Part shown: positions 41,718 through 50,825 of the stretch, one piece after another | How positions within the stretch are numbered: the first letter of the stretch is position 1 | Layout of the letters: the number at the start of each line of letters is the position of its first letter | Assembly: GCA_002753305.1 (NCBI GenBank) | Contig: PEAC01000005.1 | Span: forward strand, 1-64,000 | Direction of reading: 5' to 3' | DNA: 64,000 nt | Origin: Nitrospirae bacterium MYbin6 | GTDB lineage: Bacteria > Nitrospirota > Thermodesulfovibrionia > Thermodesulfovibrionales > Magnetobacteriaceae | Translations under genes and position numbers: made by a program | The notes under the pieces: generated by a model | What the model saw: only the letters and a program-made list of their open reading frames with translations | Told to the model about the DNA's origin: nothing | Databases searched by the model: none

Positions 41718-44700
41718 ATGACAATCACAGTGGGAAGGATGTTTATTGCCATTTTGAGTCCATTTGCAGCCCTTTTGGTGCAGTGGTTTTTATGGTCGTT
41801 TATCACGCCTTATGTCTGGTTTTGTTTCTTTCCAGCTGTTTTTTTCAGTGCCCGTATCGGTGGGTTTTGGGGTGGTATCACCAGTACTTTTCTTTCTACT
41901 GCCATTGTCTGGTATTTTTTCATCCCCCCCCAGCTTTCATGGAGTGTGGCCAGGCCAGAAAACCTTTACTCAGTAGGAATGTTTCTGCTCATGGGTTATC
42001 TATTCAGTGATTCCCATGAACGGTTGAATAAGGCTAACAAGATGTTAGCTGAAGCCTTGTCGGAATCAAAGTCCGCCAAAGATGAAATCATGAGGCTTTA
42101 CGAGCAGACTCGTGAACTTGATAAACTCAAGTCCCATTTTTTTGCCAATGTGAGCCATGAGTTGCGGACTCCACTTACGTTGATTCTTGGTCCGGTGCAC
42201 ACCATTATTGAAAATAATGAATTACCTGATAATATAAGGCAATCTCTGAAGGTGGTAGAGCGAAATGCCCGTTTTCTTTACCGTCATGTTGTCGATTTAT
42301 TGGATATCTCCAAGTTAGAATCTAATAAGATGATTCTTCAATATGCTGAGGTAGACATTGCTCATTTGACCAATGTGATAGTTTCACAATTCGAGATATT
42401 GGCTCAGAGCCGACACATCCGTCTTTCTGTGCACATTCCTGATAAGATTCCTGCCCAGGCAGATGGAGAGAAGGTACAACGCATTTTACTGAACCTGCTC
42501 TCAAATGCCTTCAAATTTACCCCGGACGGGGGTGAAATCCAACTTAAAGTGGAAGTCGTTGACAATCAGGCAATGTTATGTATCCAAGACAACGGCATCG
42601 GCATTCCACCGGATCTATATACAATTATTTTCGAGCGTTTTCGTCAAGTGCAGAGCGATGCCGCACGGAGCTATGGAGGTACTGGTCTGGGATTATCCAT
42701 TGTCAAGGAATTCACCGAATTGCACAAAGGGACTATCGAGGTTGGCGAATCTCCCGGGGGCGGGGCATTGTTCGTGGTCAGACTTCCCCTGAAAGCCCCC
42801 GAGGGAACGAATATCATGTCAGAACCTGGTATATTGGATAAGGAAGTCGGCGCACAAGCTATAGATGAACTACGCATGGATAAAGAACGACCTGAAAACG
42901 CGTTTTTTGTTTCCAATAGAAGTAATGCACCACTAATACTGGTGGTGGAAGATAATCCGGATATGAACAAATACATAGTTTCATTGCTTTCAGGGGACTA
43001 CCATGTTGCCACTGCCTTCGATGGGCAGGAAGGTGTGCTCAAGGCTCGAAATCTCCAGCCGGATTTGATTCTGTCTGATATTATGATGCCCAAGATGAGT
43101 GGGGACAAAATGGTGATGGAGCTGCGTGAGCATCAGGATACTGCCAGCATTCCCATTCTGTTGCTGAGTGCCAAGTACGACGATGATTTGCGGCTGCTCA
43201 TGTTAAAGACAGGAGTCAAGGATTACATCGTAAAACCCTTTTTTAATGAGGAACTATTGGTTCGTATAGATAGGCTGATAGTCGACCAACTCCAGTATAG
43301 AAATACCCAAGCCAAACTGGATGCTATTGTTGAGTCATCAGAAGATGCTATCATTGGTTTAACCAATAATGGAATAGTCATCAGCTGGAACCAGGGAGCC
43401 CAAAGACTTTTTGGATATTCCTCCGACGAGAAAACAGGAACATCTATTCTGGAGATTTTCTCATTATATCAGCAGGATGAATACAAACAGGCTCTATATC
43501 GTATCGATTCAGGTAATATAATGGCGAACTTTGAGACCGTTTTCAACAGAGGAGAAAAAGGAAGCCTTTTTGCATCGATATTTATTTTCTATGTACGGGA
43601 TTTCCGTAAACGTATTACCGGGATTTCCATGATCATCAGGGATATTACGAAACAAAAGATAATAGAAGGGCAAAATAAAACAATTTTAGCTATCTCTGTC
43701 GACGGTTTTTGGATGCTTGATATGGAAGGAAAGATAGTGCAAGTCAATGAATCATATTGTAATATGATAGGATATACACAAGCAGAATTATTAAATATGA
43801 GAATAAACGATATTGAAGCATTAGAATCACCTGATGATACAAAAAAACGCATAAAGAGGGTGATGGAGTCGGGTGGAGATCTCTTTGAATCTAAGCATAA
43901 GTGTAAGAACGGCAGGATAATCGATGTTGAAGTCAGTGCTAATTTTATTACAAGCGATAACTTGATTTTTTCATTTATACGAAACATAACTGAGCGCAAG
44001 CTGATAGAAGAAGAAATAAAGAATATTAATCAGGATTTGCAAAAGAGAGTAGAAGAAGAGCTTGCCAAAAACCGCATCAAGGATCAACTTATGTACGAAC
44101 AGTCCCGGCATATATCGATGGGTGAGTTACTTGTCAATATATCTCACCATTGGAGGCAGCCGCTCTGTGCAATCGCCCTTTCGGTACAGGACATAAGGGA
44201 TGCATACACGCATAATGAGTTAGATGAGACATACCTGGATAACAATATAGAACTCGCCATGTCCGAGCTGAAGACGTTATCGGACATCATAGATAATTTT
44301 AGAAACTTCTACTACGAGAAAGAACAACGGGAGTTTAACATATCAGATGAGATAAACAAGGCCAATGCCCTTATCTCAGGATATGTTCAAGAGAAGGCTA
44401 TTGTTATCGAAAAGGAATTAGACGAGAGTTTGACGACTCAAGGGCGTCCGAGTGAGTTTGCACAGGTGATTTTAAATATTTTAACAAATGCCAAGGATAA
44501 TTTTGAAAGAATAAATCTTACAGGTGGTATAATCAAGATACATTTATATAAGGATGCCTCAACAGGCAGGAAAATTATAAGTATTACGGATAACGGAGGC
44601 GGTGTTCCAGAAGATATAATAGATAAGGTGTTTGATCCATATTTTACTACCAAGGACAAGTCAAGAGGCACTGGAATGGGGTTATATATGGCAAAGATAA

Positions 44701-44777
44701 TAATCGAGAAAAATATGAACGGCACTATATCGATAAGCAATATCGATGGGCTGTGTGAACTGAGGATAGAACTATGA
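41718..44777 (+). CDS. Double hybrid histidine kinase (DUF4118-like TM, HK, REC, PAS, PAS, second HK)
   Basis: 1019 residues. A membrane domain like KdpD DUF4118 (about 5-95), a coiled coil, HisKA with FFANVSHELRTPLTLILGPV, and HATPase with NLLSNAFKFTPDGG and GTGLGLSIVKE come first. A receiver follows (about 410-530, Asp in LILSDIMMPKMSG, Lys in YIVKPFF), then two PAS domains (about 535-655 and 660-775), and a second dimerisation domain with MGELLVNISHHWRQPLCAIA and HATPase (NILTNAKDNF, DNGGGVPED, GTGMGLYMAK). Two full kinase cores in one chain are rare. The start follows the preceding stop at once. Confidence 0.93.
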   Translation: MTITVGRMFIAILSPFAALLVQWFLWSFITPYVWFCFFPAVFFSARIGGFWGGITSTFLSTAIVWYFFIPPQLSWSVARPENLYSVGMFLLMGYLFSDSHERLNKANKMLAEALSESKSAKDEIMRLYEQTRELDKLKSHFFANVSHELRTPLTLILGPVHTIIENNELPDNIRQSLKVVERNARFLYRHVVDLLDISKLESNKMILQYAEVDIAHLTNVIVSQFEILAQSRHIRLSVHIPDKIPAQADGEKVQRILLNLLSNAFKFTPDGGEIQLKVEVVDNQAMLCIQDNGIGIPPDLYTIIFERFRQVQSDAARSYGGTGLGLSIVKEFTELHKGTIEVGESPGGGALFVVRLPLKAPEGTNIMSEPGILDKEVGAQAIDELRMDKERPENAFFVSNRSNAPLILVVEDNPDMNKYIVSLLSGDYHVATAFDGQEGVLKARNLQPDLILSDIMMPKMSGDKMVMELREHQDTASIPILLLSAKYDDDLRLLMLKTGVKDYIVKPFFNEELLVRIDRLIVDQLQYRNTQAKLDAIVESSEDAIIGLTNNGIVISWNQGAQRLFGYSSDEKTGTSILEIFSLYQQDEYKQALYRIDSGNIMANFETVFNRGEKGSLFASIFIFYVRDFRKRITGISMIIRDITKQKIIEGQNKTILAISVDGFWMLDMEGKIVQVNESYCNMIGYTQAELLNMRINDIEALESPDDTKKRIKRVMESGGDLFESKHKCKNGRIIDVEVSANFITSDNLIFSFIRNITERKLIEEEIKNINQDLQKRVEEELAKNRIKDQLMYEQSRHISMGELLVNISHHWRQPLCAIALSVQDIRDAYTHNELDETYLDNNIELAMSELKTLSDIIDNFRNFYYEKEQREFNISDEINKANALISGYVQEKAIVIEKELDESLTTQGRPSEFAQVILNILTNAKDNFERINLTGGIIKIHLYKDASTGRKIISITDNGGGVPEDIIDKVFDPYFTTKDKSRGTGMGLYMAKIIIEKNMNGTISISNIDGLCELRIEL

Positions 44778-45184
44778 TGGATGAGTCCATATTAAAAACA
44801 GTAACCGTACTCTACGTAGAAGATGATGCATATATAAGAACACTGACTGCCAGGTTTCTAAAAAGAAGAGTAGCTAATCTTTATGAGGCTTGTAATGGCA
44901 AGGAGGGTTTGGATATGTATACGTTAAACAAAACAGATATTAATATTGTGATAACAGATATAGAAATGCCGTTTATGAGCGGAATGGAGATGATTGAAGA
45001 GATATTGACAATGGATGAATCACAGCCAATTATTATAACCACCGGCTATAAAGATGAATTTCATACAAGCGGCAAGGTATGCAAAAATATAATAAAACCT
45101 ATAGACTGTAAAAAGCTACTTGAAAGTATTTTACATTGCATAGGCATGAAGGATAATGTATCTCATAATGAGAATGCCTGGTAA
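44774..45184 (+). CDS. Single-domain response regulator
   Basis: 136 residues, a REC domain only: acidic pocket VLYVEDDAYIRT, phosphoacceptor Asp in IVITDIEMPFMSG, Thr in PIIITTGYKDEF and Lys in NIIKPIDCK. There is no output domain. It overlaps the double kinase by 4 nt and the following hybrid kinase by up to 29 nt, so it probably shuttles phosphate between these proteins. Confidence 0.92.
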   Translation: MMDESILKTVTVLYVEDDAYIRTLTARFLKRRVANLYEACNGKEGLDMYTLNKTDINIVITDIEMPFMSGMEMIEEILTMDESQPIIITTGYKDEFHTSGKVCKNIIKPIDCKKLLESILHCIGMKDNVSHNENAW

Positions 45185-48100
45185 TCATAATATGAGAGAT
45201 AATATACTAAAGAAACCGCAACTTAATAATAATAAGGTAAGAATAGTTATCATTATAATTATGCTTCTTATCAGTATTCTAATATTAGGAATTACTGTCT
45301 TGTGGACAAAATCAAAGGTATTAACAAAGATACAAGAAGATATACATGGTCAGATTGATATATATAATACATATATAAGTACTAAGCTAAGTAATTATTC
45401 AATGTATCCTGCCATTTTAGCAGAAAATGAATTAATTCTAAGCTATTTCAATAACCCTAACGACACAAATGATATTAATAACTATCTCTCACGTTTTAAT
45501 TCAACAATAGGAGCAGCGGTAACATATTTAATCGATAAGAACGGCAAGGCGATTGCGTCGAGCAATTGGAATGCCCCTGATTCTTTTTTAGGTAAGAATT
45601 ATTCTTTCAGGCAATATTTCATAAATGCAATGAAAGGTAACCCTGATAAATACATTGCCTTGGGAGTAGTTTCAAAAAAATTGGGATATTATGTTTCACA
45701 TCCTGTTAGAAAAGGAAATGACATCATAGGTATTGCTGTAATCAAATATGATTTCAGTATTTTGAAACTCAGTTCATTTGAACTCAAAGGCAAGTTGTTT
45801 ATTGCCGACAAAAATAATATTATATTTGCCTCTAATGATGATAATTATTTATATTATAGTATGTATGATTTACCAGAATCAACGCTAACGTCGATTAATA
45901 AAAGCAAACAGTATGAGGGTGTTAATATAGTTACGCTTCCGATAATAAGTGAAACCACATATAATAATATGCAAATTGTGACGTTAGGAAATATATCTGA
46001 TAAGAAAACACAGAATAGCAGAGCTGCCAATAAGATTAAATATATAAAAGAATCATTCAGAGTAAGTGAAACAGGCTGGAATGTTTATATGTTTGTAGAA
46101 ATTACCGGCGTGAACAAAGAGATCATAATGAATCTCTCTATAGTATCTTTCTTGATTGCAGTTTTATTTAGCTTTCTGTTATTGATTGCTAACATCAGAC
46201 TAAGACGCAGACATGTGGAATTATTTAAAAGGGGTGATGAGCTTGAGCATTTAGTACAGGAACGCACGGAAGAATTAATAGAAGCAAAGGAAAAGGCATT
46301 AGGCGCTTCGATGGAAAAAAGCAGGTTTCTTGCAAGTATGAGCCACGAGATACGCACACCTCTTCATGCTATCCTTGCCATGGCAGAACTCCTGCAGGAG
46401 ACTGATTTGTCTGATATGCAGAGAGATTATGTCAACATATTCCAATCGAGCGGTGAAAATTTACTTTATCTGATAAATGATATCATTGACGTGTCTAAAG
46501 CCGAAGCGGGCAGGATAGATCTTGAAAGCGTTGATTTTAATCTTATTGAGCTAAAAGAAAGTATATGTGACTTAATGGGGATAAAGGCTCAGGAGAAGGG
46601 CATTGAACTTGTCGGGTATATCGATTCGAATGTACCTGAGATGGTTACAGGCGATTCTGTGAGACTGCGTCAAGTACTTGTTAATCTTATAGGAAATGCC
46701 ATTAAATTCACAGATAAAGGTGAAGTCATCCTGAAATGTTATACACTATCCGATTATTTAACCCAGGGCGGCGTATGTAAAGAAATTATTCCGGCAGAAA
46801 TCAACGATGGAGATTCTTTAAGGCTGATATTCCTTGTTATAGATTCAGGGATAGGTATAGCAGAAGACAAACATAATGTAATATTTGACTGTTTTACTCA
46901 AGCGGACTCGTCTACCACCCGTAAGTATGGCGGAACCGGCCTCGGTTTAAATATATCGAAAAAGCTTGTACAGCTAATGAATGGAGATATATGGGTAACC
47001 AGTGAGGGTAAAGGCAGCACGTTTTATTTTACCGCCGCATTTGGATTACCTGATGAAGTTAATGCCAGTATTCAGCATGAACCTCTGCTAAAAGATAACG
47101 CTGTTTTAATAATCGACGACAATGATACAAATCGTCTATTACTAAAAAATGTACTTAAGGGATTCGATGCTTCCATATATGAAGCGGTCGATGGTGAACG
47201 CGGGCTTTACGAAATAAATAATAAAATATTTAATATGGTTTTTATTGATTGTGATTTGCCTGATATAGATGGATTTACAATTGCCGAGAAGATTAAACTG
47301 GAATATCCCTTAATTAAAATTGTAATGATGTTCACTACGTATAATAAAGGACAGCTGATTGAGATGGCTACAACGATAGGAATTGATACGTACATTACAA
47401 AACCAATTAAGCGTAAGGATATCTATAAAGCATTAAATTATATCACATGTAAATATGATAATATTGGGAAATCATCGGATGTGTGTACTATAGATAATAT
47501 TCCTCCAATAAAAATACTCTTGGTGGAAGATTATAAGCTTAATCGTTACATAATTAAGCATTTTTTCAAAAATACCTCCGTTCGTATCGATGAAGCTGAA
47601 AATGGAGCCATTGGTGTTGACAAATATAGCTCAGGTACATATGATATTGTTCTAATGGATATACAAATGCCGGTAATGGATGGATATACTGCAGCTAAAG
47701 AGATAAGAAAATATGAACGTGAACAAGGGAAGATGGAAACACCTATAATAGCCCTGACAGCGTCGACAATGAAAGAAGACATCCAGAAATGTATAGACGC
47801 AGGATGTAATGAGCACTTATCAAAGCCCTTAAAAAAGAATACTCTAATAGAAAACATATTGAGATTTATAAAAAGTGATTTTATATCATTGAATGATAAT
47901 ATTTATGATGACGAAGTTCAATTGGTAAACGATAATAATAACTCTACGATTATCGTAGATGCGGAACTTGCGGATGTTATCCCCGAATTTATTTCTAGCA
48001 TAAACGATGATCTAATAACTATAAATAACTCTCTCAAAGAGAATGATTACGAGACGACAAGGAGGTTAGCACATAGTATAAAAGGCGCCGGAGGCATATA

Positions 48101-48233
48101 TGGTTTTGATATCGTTACCGAACAGGCTGCCTTGTTAGAAATATTAATTAAGGAAAATAATCAGGAAGAAGCAATAGTTATTTTAAATAAGATATCTTCC
48201 TACATTAAAAATGTACAGATAGTATATGAATAG
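45156..48233 (+). CDS. Hybrid histidine kinase with Cache sensor, two RECs and HPt
   Basis: About 1025 residues; the start may be at 45156, 45168 or 45192, none with ideal ribosome-site spacing. A membrane span (about 28-50) leads to a periplasmic double-Cache domain (about 55-320, with SFRQYFINAMKGNPDKYIAL), a second span (about 325-350), HisKA (MSHEIRTPLHAILAMAELLQ), HATPase (VNLIGNAIKFTDKG, GTGLGLNISK), REC1 (about 650-765), REC2 (about 785-905, Asp in IVLMDIQMPVMDG) and a C-terminal HPt with LAHSIKGAGGIYGFD. A BarA/ArcB-type phosphorelay in one protein. The gene is distinctly AT-rich. Confidence 0.92.
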   Translation: MYLIMRMPGNHNMRDNILKKPQLNNNKVRIVIIIIMLLISILILGITVLWTKSKVLTKIQEDIHGQIDIYNTYISTKLSNYSMYPAILAENELILSYFNNPNDTNDINNYLSRFNSTIGAAVTYLIDKNGKAIASSNWNAPDSFLGKNYSFRQYFINAMKGNPDKYIALGVVSKKLGYYVSHPVRKGNDIIGIAVIKYDFSILKLSSFELKGKLFIADKNNIIFASNDDNYLYYSMYDLPESTLTSINKSKQYEGVNIVTLPIISETTYNNMQIVTLGNISDKKTQNSRAANKIKYIKESFRVSETGWNVYMFVEITGVNKEIIMNLSIVSFLIAVLFSFLLLIANIRLRRRHVELFKRGDELEHLVQERTEELIEAKEKALGASMEKSRFLASMSHEIRTPLHAILAMAELLQETDLSDMQRDYVNIFQSSGENLLYLINDIIDVSKAEAGRIDLESVDFNLIELKESICDLMGIKAQEKGIELVGYIDSNVPEMVTGDSVRLRQVLVNLIGNAIKFTDKGEVILKCYTLSDYLTQGGVCKEIIPAEINDGDSLRLIFLVIDSGIGIAEDKHNVIFDCFTQADSSTTRKYGGTGLGLNISKKLVQLMNGDIWVTSEGKGSTFYFTAAFGLPDEVNASIQHEPLLKDNAVLIIDDNDTNRLLLKNVLKGFDASIYEAVDGERGLYEINNKIFNMVFIDCDLPDIDGFTIAEKIKLEYPLIKIVMMFTTYNKGQLIEMATTIGIDTYITKPIKRKDIYKALNYITCKYDNIGKSSDVCTIDNIPPIKILLVEDYKLNRYIIKHFFKNTSVRIDEAENGAIGVDKYSSGTYDIVLMDIQMPVMDGYTAAKEIRKYEREQGKMETPIIALTASTMKEDIQKCIDAGCNEHLSKPLKKNTLIENILRFIKSDFISLNDNIYDDEVQLVNDNNNSTIIVDAELADVIPEFISSINDDLITINNSLKENDYETTRRLAHSIKGAGGIYGFDIVTEQAALLEILIKENNQEEAIVILNKISSYIKNVQIVYE

Positions 48234-48250
48234 TTAAGGAGATAGAACAC

Positions 48251-49174
48251 ATGGTCGAGGAGTTTAACAAAATAAAGGTGTTAATAGTCGAAGACGATGT
48301 AAGAATACAAAAGATCTATGAAATAGCCCTGTCTGAGCAAATATTTAAAAAGCGTATAATTGGAGAAGGAAGTGCAGCCGTAGATATTTACTTAGAATGG
48401 TCGCCAGATATTATCATATTAGATATAATGTTGCCTGATATTACCGGCTATTCAATATTGAGCGGGATTAGAACAGTTGACAAATCTACTACGATCATCA
48501 TGGCTACGGCAATAGGAGATAAAAGTGCTGTTAATGATTGTATTTTGGTAGGAATACAAGGATATATTGTTAAACCTTTTAAAATGAAAGAATTAAATGA
48601 AAAGATATTGGGATTTTATTCAACGCTAAATGAAGCAAAAGCAATGGCCTCAATACAATTATTGAATGAATCAACGATAAAAACAAAAATAACGCTTGAC
48701 AAGCAAGCTATGCAAGCTACTCAATATAATTCACCGTTTGATATAAGAAAATCAGTAGAAGAAATATACTCATCATTTTCATCAACATTAAAGATAGCTA
48801 ATATTATATTAAGCACTAATAGTAATAACGAGGAAATAATTGTAATAGGCAATATGAATGATTTTAATCAGGTACTCATTAATCTAGTAAAAAACTCAAG
48901 AGCGGCAATATTAGCAAACCGAAAAAAAACCGGACAGCAAGCCAATACAACAGATAGAATTGACGTAACCATTACAAAGGAGAACGAAGGGGTATTTATC
49001 ACAGTAAGCGATACTGGTGGTGGTATTGCTGAGAATATAGTTGGTATGATTTTTGATCCTTATTTTACATCTGGTGTCGGCCTGAACACTTCAAAGAAAC
49101 TTTTAGAAAAAATGGGATGGAAAATCACCGCAAAGAATATTGAACATGGAGCTGAGTTTCGGATAGATATATGA
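48251..49174 (+). CDS. Receiver-HATPase protein lacking a histidine phosphotransfer domain
   Basis: 307 residues, TTAAGGAG upstream. Residues 8-125 are a receiver (VLIVEDDVRIQKI, Asp in IIILDIMLPDITG, Lys in YIVKPFK). Residues about 185-307 are a HATPase: FNQVLINLVKNSRAAILANR (N box), SDTGGGIAENIV (G1) and FTSGVGLNTSKKL (shortened G2). The linker between them has no H-box and no HisKA-like helix with His. It might phosphorylate a partner in trans, hydrolyse ATP as a switch, or be a non-kinase GHKL protein. Last gene of the run. Confidence 0.85.
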   Translation: MVEEFNKIKVLIVEDDVRIQKIYEIALSEQIFKKRIIGEGSAAVDIYLEWSPDIIILDIMLPDITGYSILSGIRTVDKSTTIIMATAIGDKSAVNDCILVGIQGYIVKPFKMKELNEKILGFYSTLNEAKAMASIQLLNESTIKTKITLDKQAMQATQYNSPFDIRKSVEEIYSSFSSTLKIANIILSTNSNNEEIIVIGNMNDFNQVLINLVKNSRAAILANRKKTGQQANTTDRIDVTITKENEGVFITVSDTGGGIAENIVGMIFDPYFTSGVGLNTSKKLLEKMGWKITAKNIEHGAEFRIDI

Positions 49175-49275
49175 TAAAAGGAAAGAGACATCTGATTGTT
49201 ATACACTGATGAATCTATATGTGATATATATTGGTATCAGTGGCTGAAGTATCGTGAAATCCAGCATTAAAAATG

Positions 49276-50400
49276 TCAATTATGTGTATTGGTATGAGGG
49301 ATGGGATTAACATTGCTTACAGGCAATATAAATTTATTTTTGACGGCTCTAATGAAATCTTTGAGGATAATATGATTAAGTAAAGCATCCATGGACATCA
49401 TAATATTAACTGCCTCTTCAGTAGTTTTTGCTTCTCTATAAACCGATTTAGTGGTAATGGCACAGTATGTTTCCACAATTGCTGCCAAGTGTGCTTCATC
49501 ACATATTTGATCACCCTTAATACCATAGGGATAACCACTGCCATCAATTCTTTCGTGGTGGAATTTGCATATTAATTTTATCACGTCCGGCATATCCGGC
49601 GTTTTATCCATAATATCAATACCATATTGTACGTGTAATTTAACCTCATCGTATTCATTTGGATCAAGGTTGCCTGGCTTAAATATAATTTTATCAGGGA
49701 TTTTAGCGCTTCCGATGTTTTGAAGAAATCCAGCAATAGACATATCAATAATATCTTCTTTTTTATATCCGTTATATTTGGTATACAACATAATATTGAC
49801 GCATATGAGTAGTGAACGTAAAAACAATGTAGAATTATATCCATCAACTGCCCTAAGAATGGGAGCGATGTTTTTATTGTCAAGAGTAAGATACAATATT
49901 TCACAAGCGGTTCTGATGGTAGATAGTGGCAGCGGATTTGATTTAATAATGTTTTCAACGGATTCATTCATAGCGACTTTCAATAAACGAAGCGCCTTTC
50001 CTATGTCATCAGGGAGTTCGCTCCATTGGCATTCCATTCTTGAATGCTGCCACCCTACGATCTTGCCAATTAACACACCGATGTCAAAGGGTTTTACAAC
50101 GTAGTCGTTAGCGCCTTTTTTAAATGCGTTTATAATGCTTTCTCTATCTTTGTGCGGCGAGACTATTACAACCGGACAGTCCTTAAACTGCTCATAAGTG
50201 CGAAATTCCCTTAAGATATCATAACCACTCATTCCTGCCATGTCAAGATCAAGAAGTACTAAATCTGGAATGTATTTTATAGCCTTGCTTACTGCCGTAG
50301 CGCCAGCCGCAACAGCCACATCACACCCTATTTTTCTTAAGTGATGCCTTAGAATTTTCCTTATCGTCTCATTGTCGTCAATTACAAGTATCTTGTACAT
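49276..50400 (-). CDS. Response regulator with degenerate HD-GYP domain
   Basis: 374 residues, AGGAGG before the ATG. The N-terminal receiver has Asp51 in LVLLDLDMAGMSG and Lys103 in YVVKPFD. The C-terminal domain is clearly HD-GYP by KIPDKIIFKPGNLDPNEYDE and HHERIDGSGYPYG (281-293). The HD pair itself reads Q227-N228 in GFLQNIGS, the first-helix His is missing, and the last DAxTxxRxYR segment reads CAITTKSVYR. Metal binding and c-di-GMP hydrolysis are therefore unlikely; a c-di-GMP-sensing or scaffold role is possible. Convergent with the kinase run. Confidence 0.88.
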   Translation of the reverse strand: MYKILVIDDNETIRKILRHHLRKIGCDVAVAAGATAVSKAIKYIPDLVLLDLDMAGMSGYDILREFRTYEQFKDCPVVIVSPHKDRESIINAFKKGANDYVVKPFDIGVLIGKIVGWQHSRMECQWSELPDDIGKALRLLKVAMNESVENIIKSNPLPLSTIRTACEILYLTLDNKNIAPILRAVDGYNSTLFLRSLLICVNIMLYTKYNGYKKEDIIDMSIAGFLQNIGSAKIPDKIIFKPGNLDPNEYDEVKLHVQYGIDIMDKTPDMPDVIKLICKFHHERIDGSGYPYGIKGDQICDEAHLAAIVETYCAITTKSVYREAKTTEEAVNIMMSMDALLNHIILKDFIRAVKNKFILPVSNVNPIPHTNTHN

Positions 50401-50825
50401 AATAGCCTCCTGTGTAATAAGCTAATATGATTACAAGCAAGCCTCCGAGGTCATCCTCCTGTTTAAAGTTTACTACATTGCCTCCATTTTTGTAAATAGT
50501 ACAACTACATCCTGAATCGTTTGAATGATGCCCTACGTAATGCTCGTAATATTGATTCATCAACATACATAGTGAGTAGACTATAAACTATCTATTACAT
50601 TATTGTCAAGCTATAAATGAAATATATTGTATATATTAGTGGCTACAAATATTGGGAAAGGGCAAAGGATTAAAGGATAACTCTCAAAGACTATGCCTTT
50701 TCAGTCAAACCCCGTTTGATTTTCTACCCACTTTCTTTATAACCAACGTAAGGCATTTTATAAGCATCCCAAACTATATATTCGCATTTATCAAGCACTT
50801 AGTTTCTCATGTCTTAAATCAACCT
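50401..50825. other. Intergenic region with promoter only
   Basis: 425 bp between the degenerate HD-GYP gene and adenine deaminase. Apart from the minus-strand promoter at 50580-50609 and the ribosome site of the HD-GYP gene, I see no coding region, hairpin with T-tract, or repeat. The leader of the HD-GYP mRNA would be about 170 nt long, and I could not recognise a riboswitch in it. Confidence 0.5.
50580..50609 (-). promoter_or_regulatory. Predicted promoter of the REC-HD-GYP gene
   Basis: On the minus strand, TTGACA (50604-50609) and TATAGT (50580-50585, 5 of 6) are 18 nt apart, about 180 nt upstream of the ATG at 50400. Confidence 0.55.

Noticed and set aside
50401-50566. Possible riboswitch in the long leader of the REC-HD-GYP gene
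   Set aside because: A c-di-GMP riboswitch would be attractive, but I could not find the conserved GEMM core or a paired terminator in this leader.
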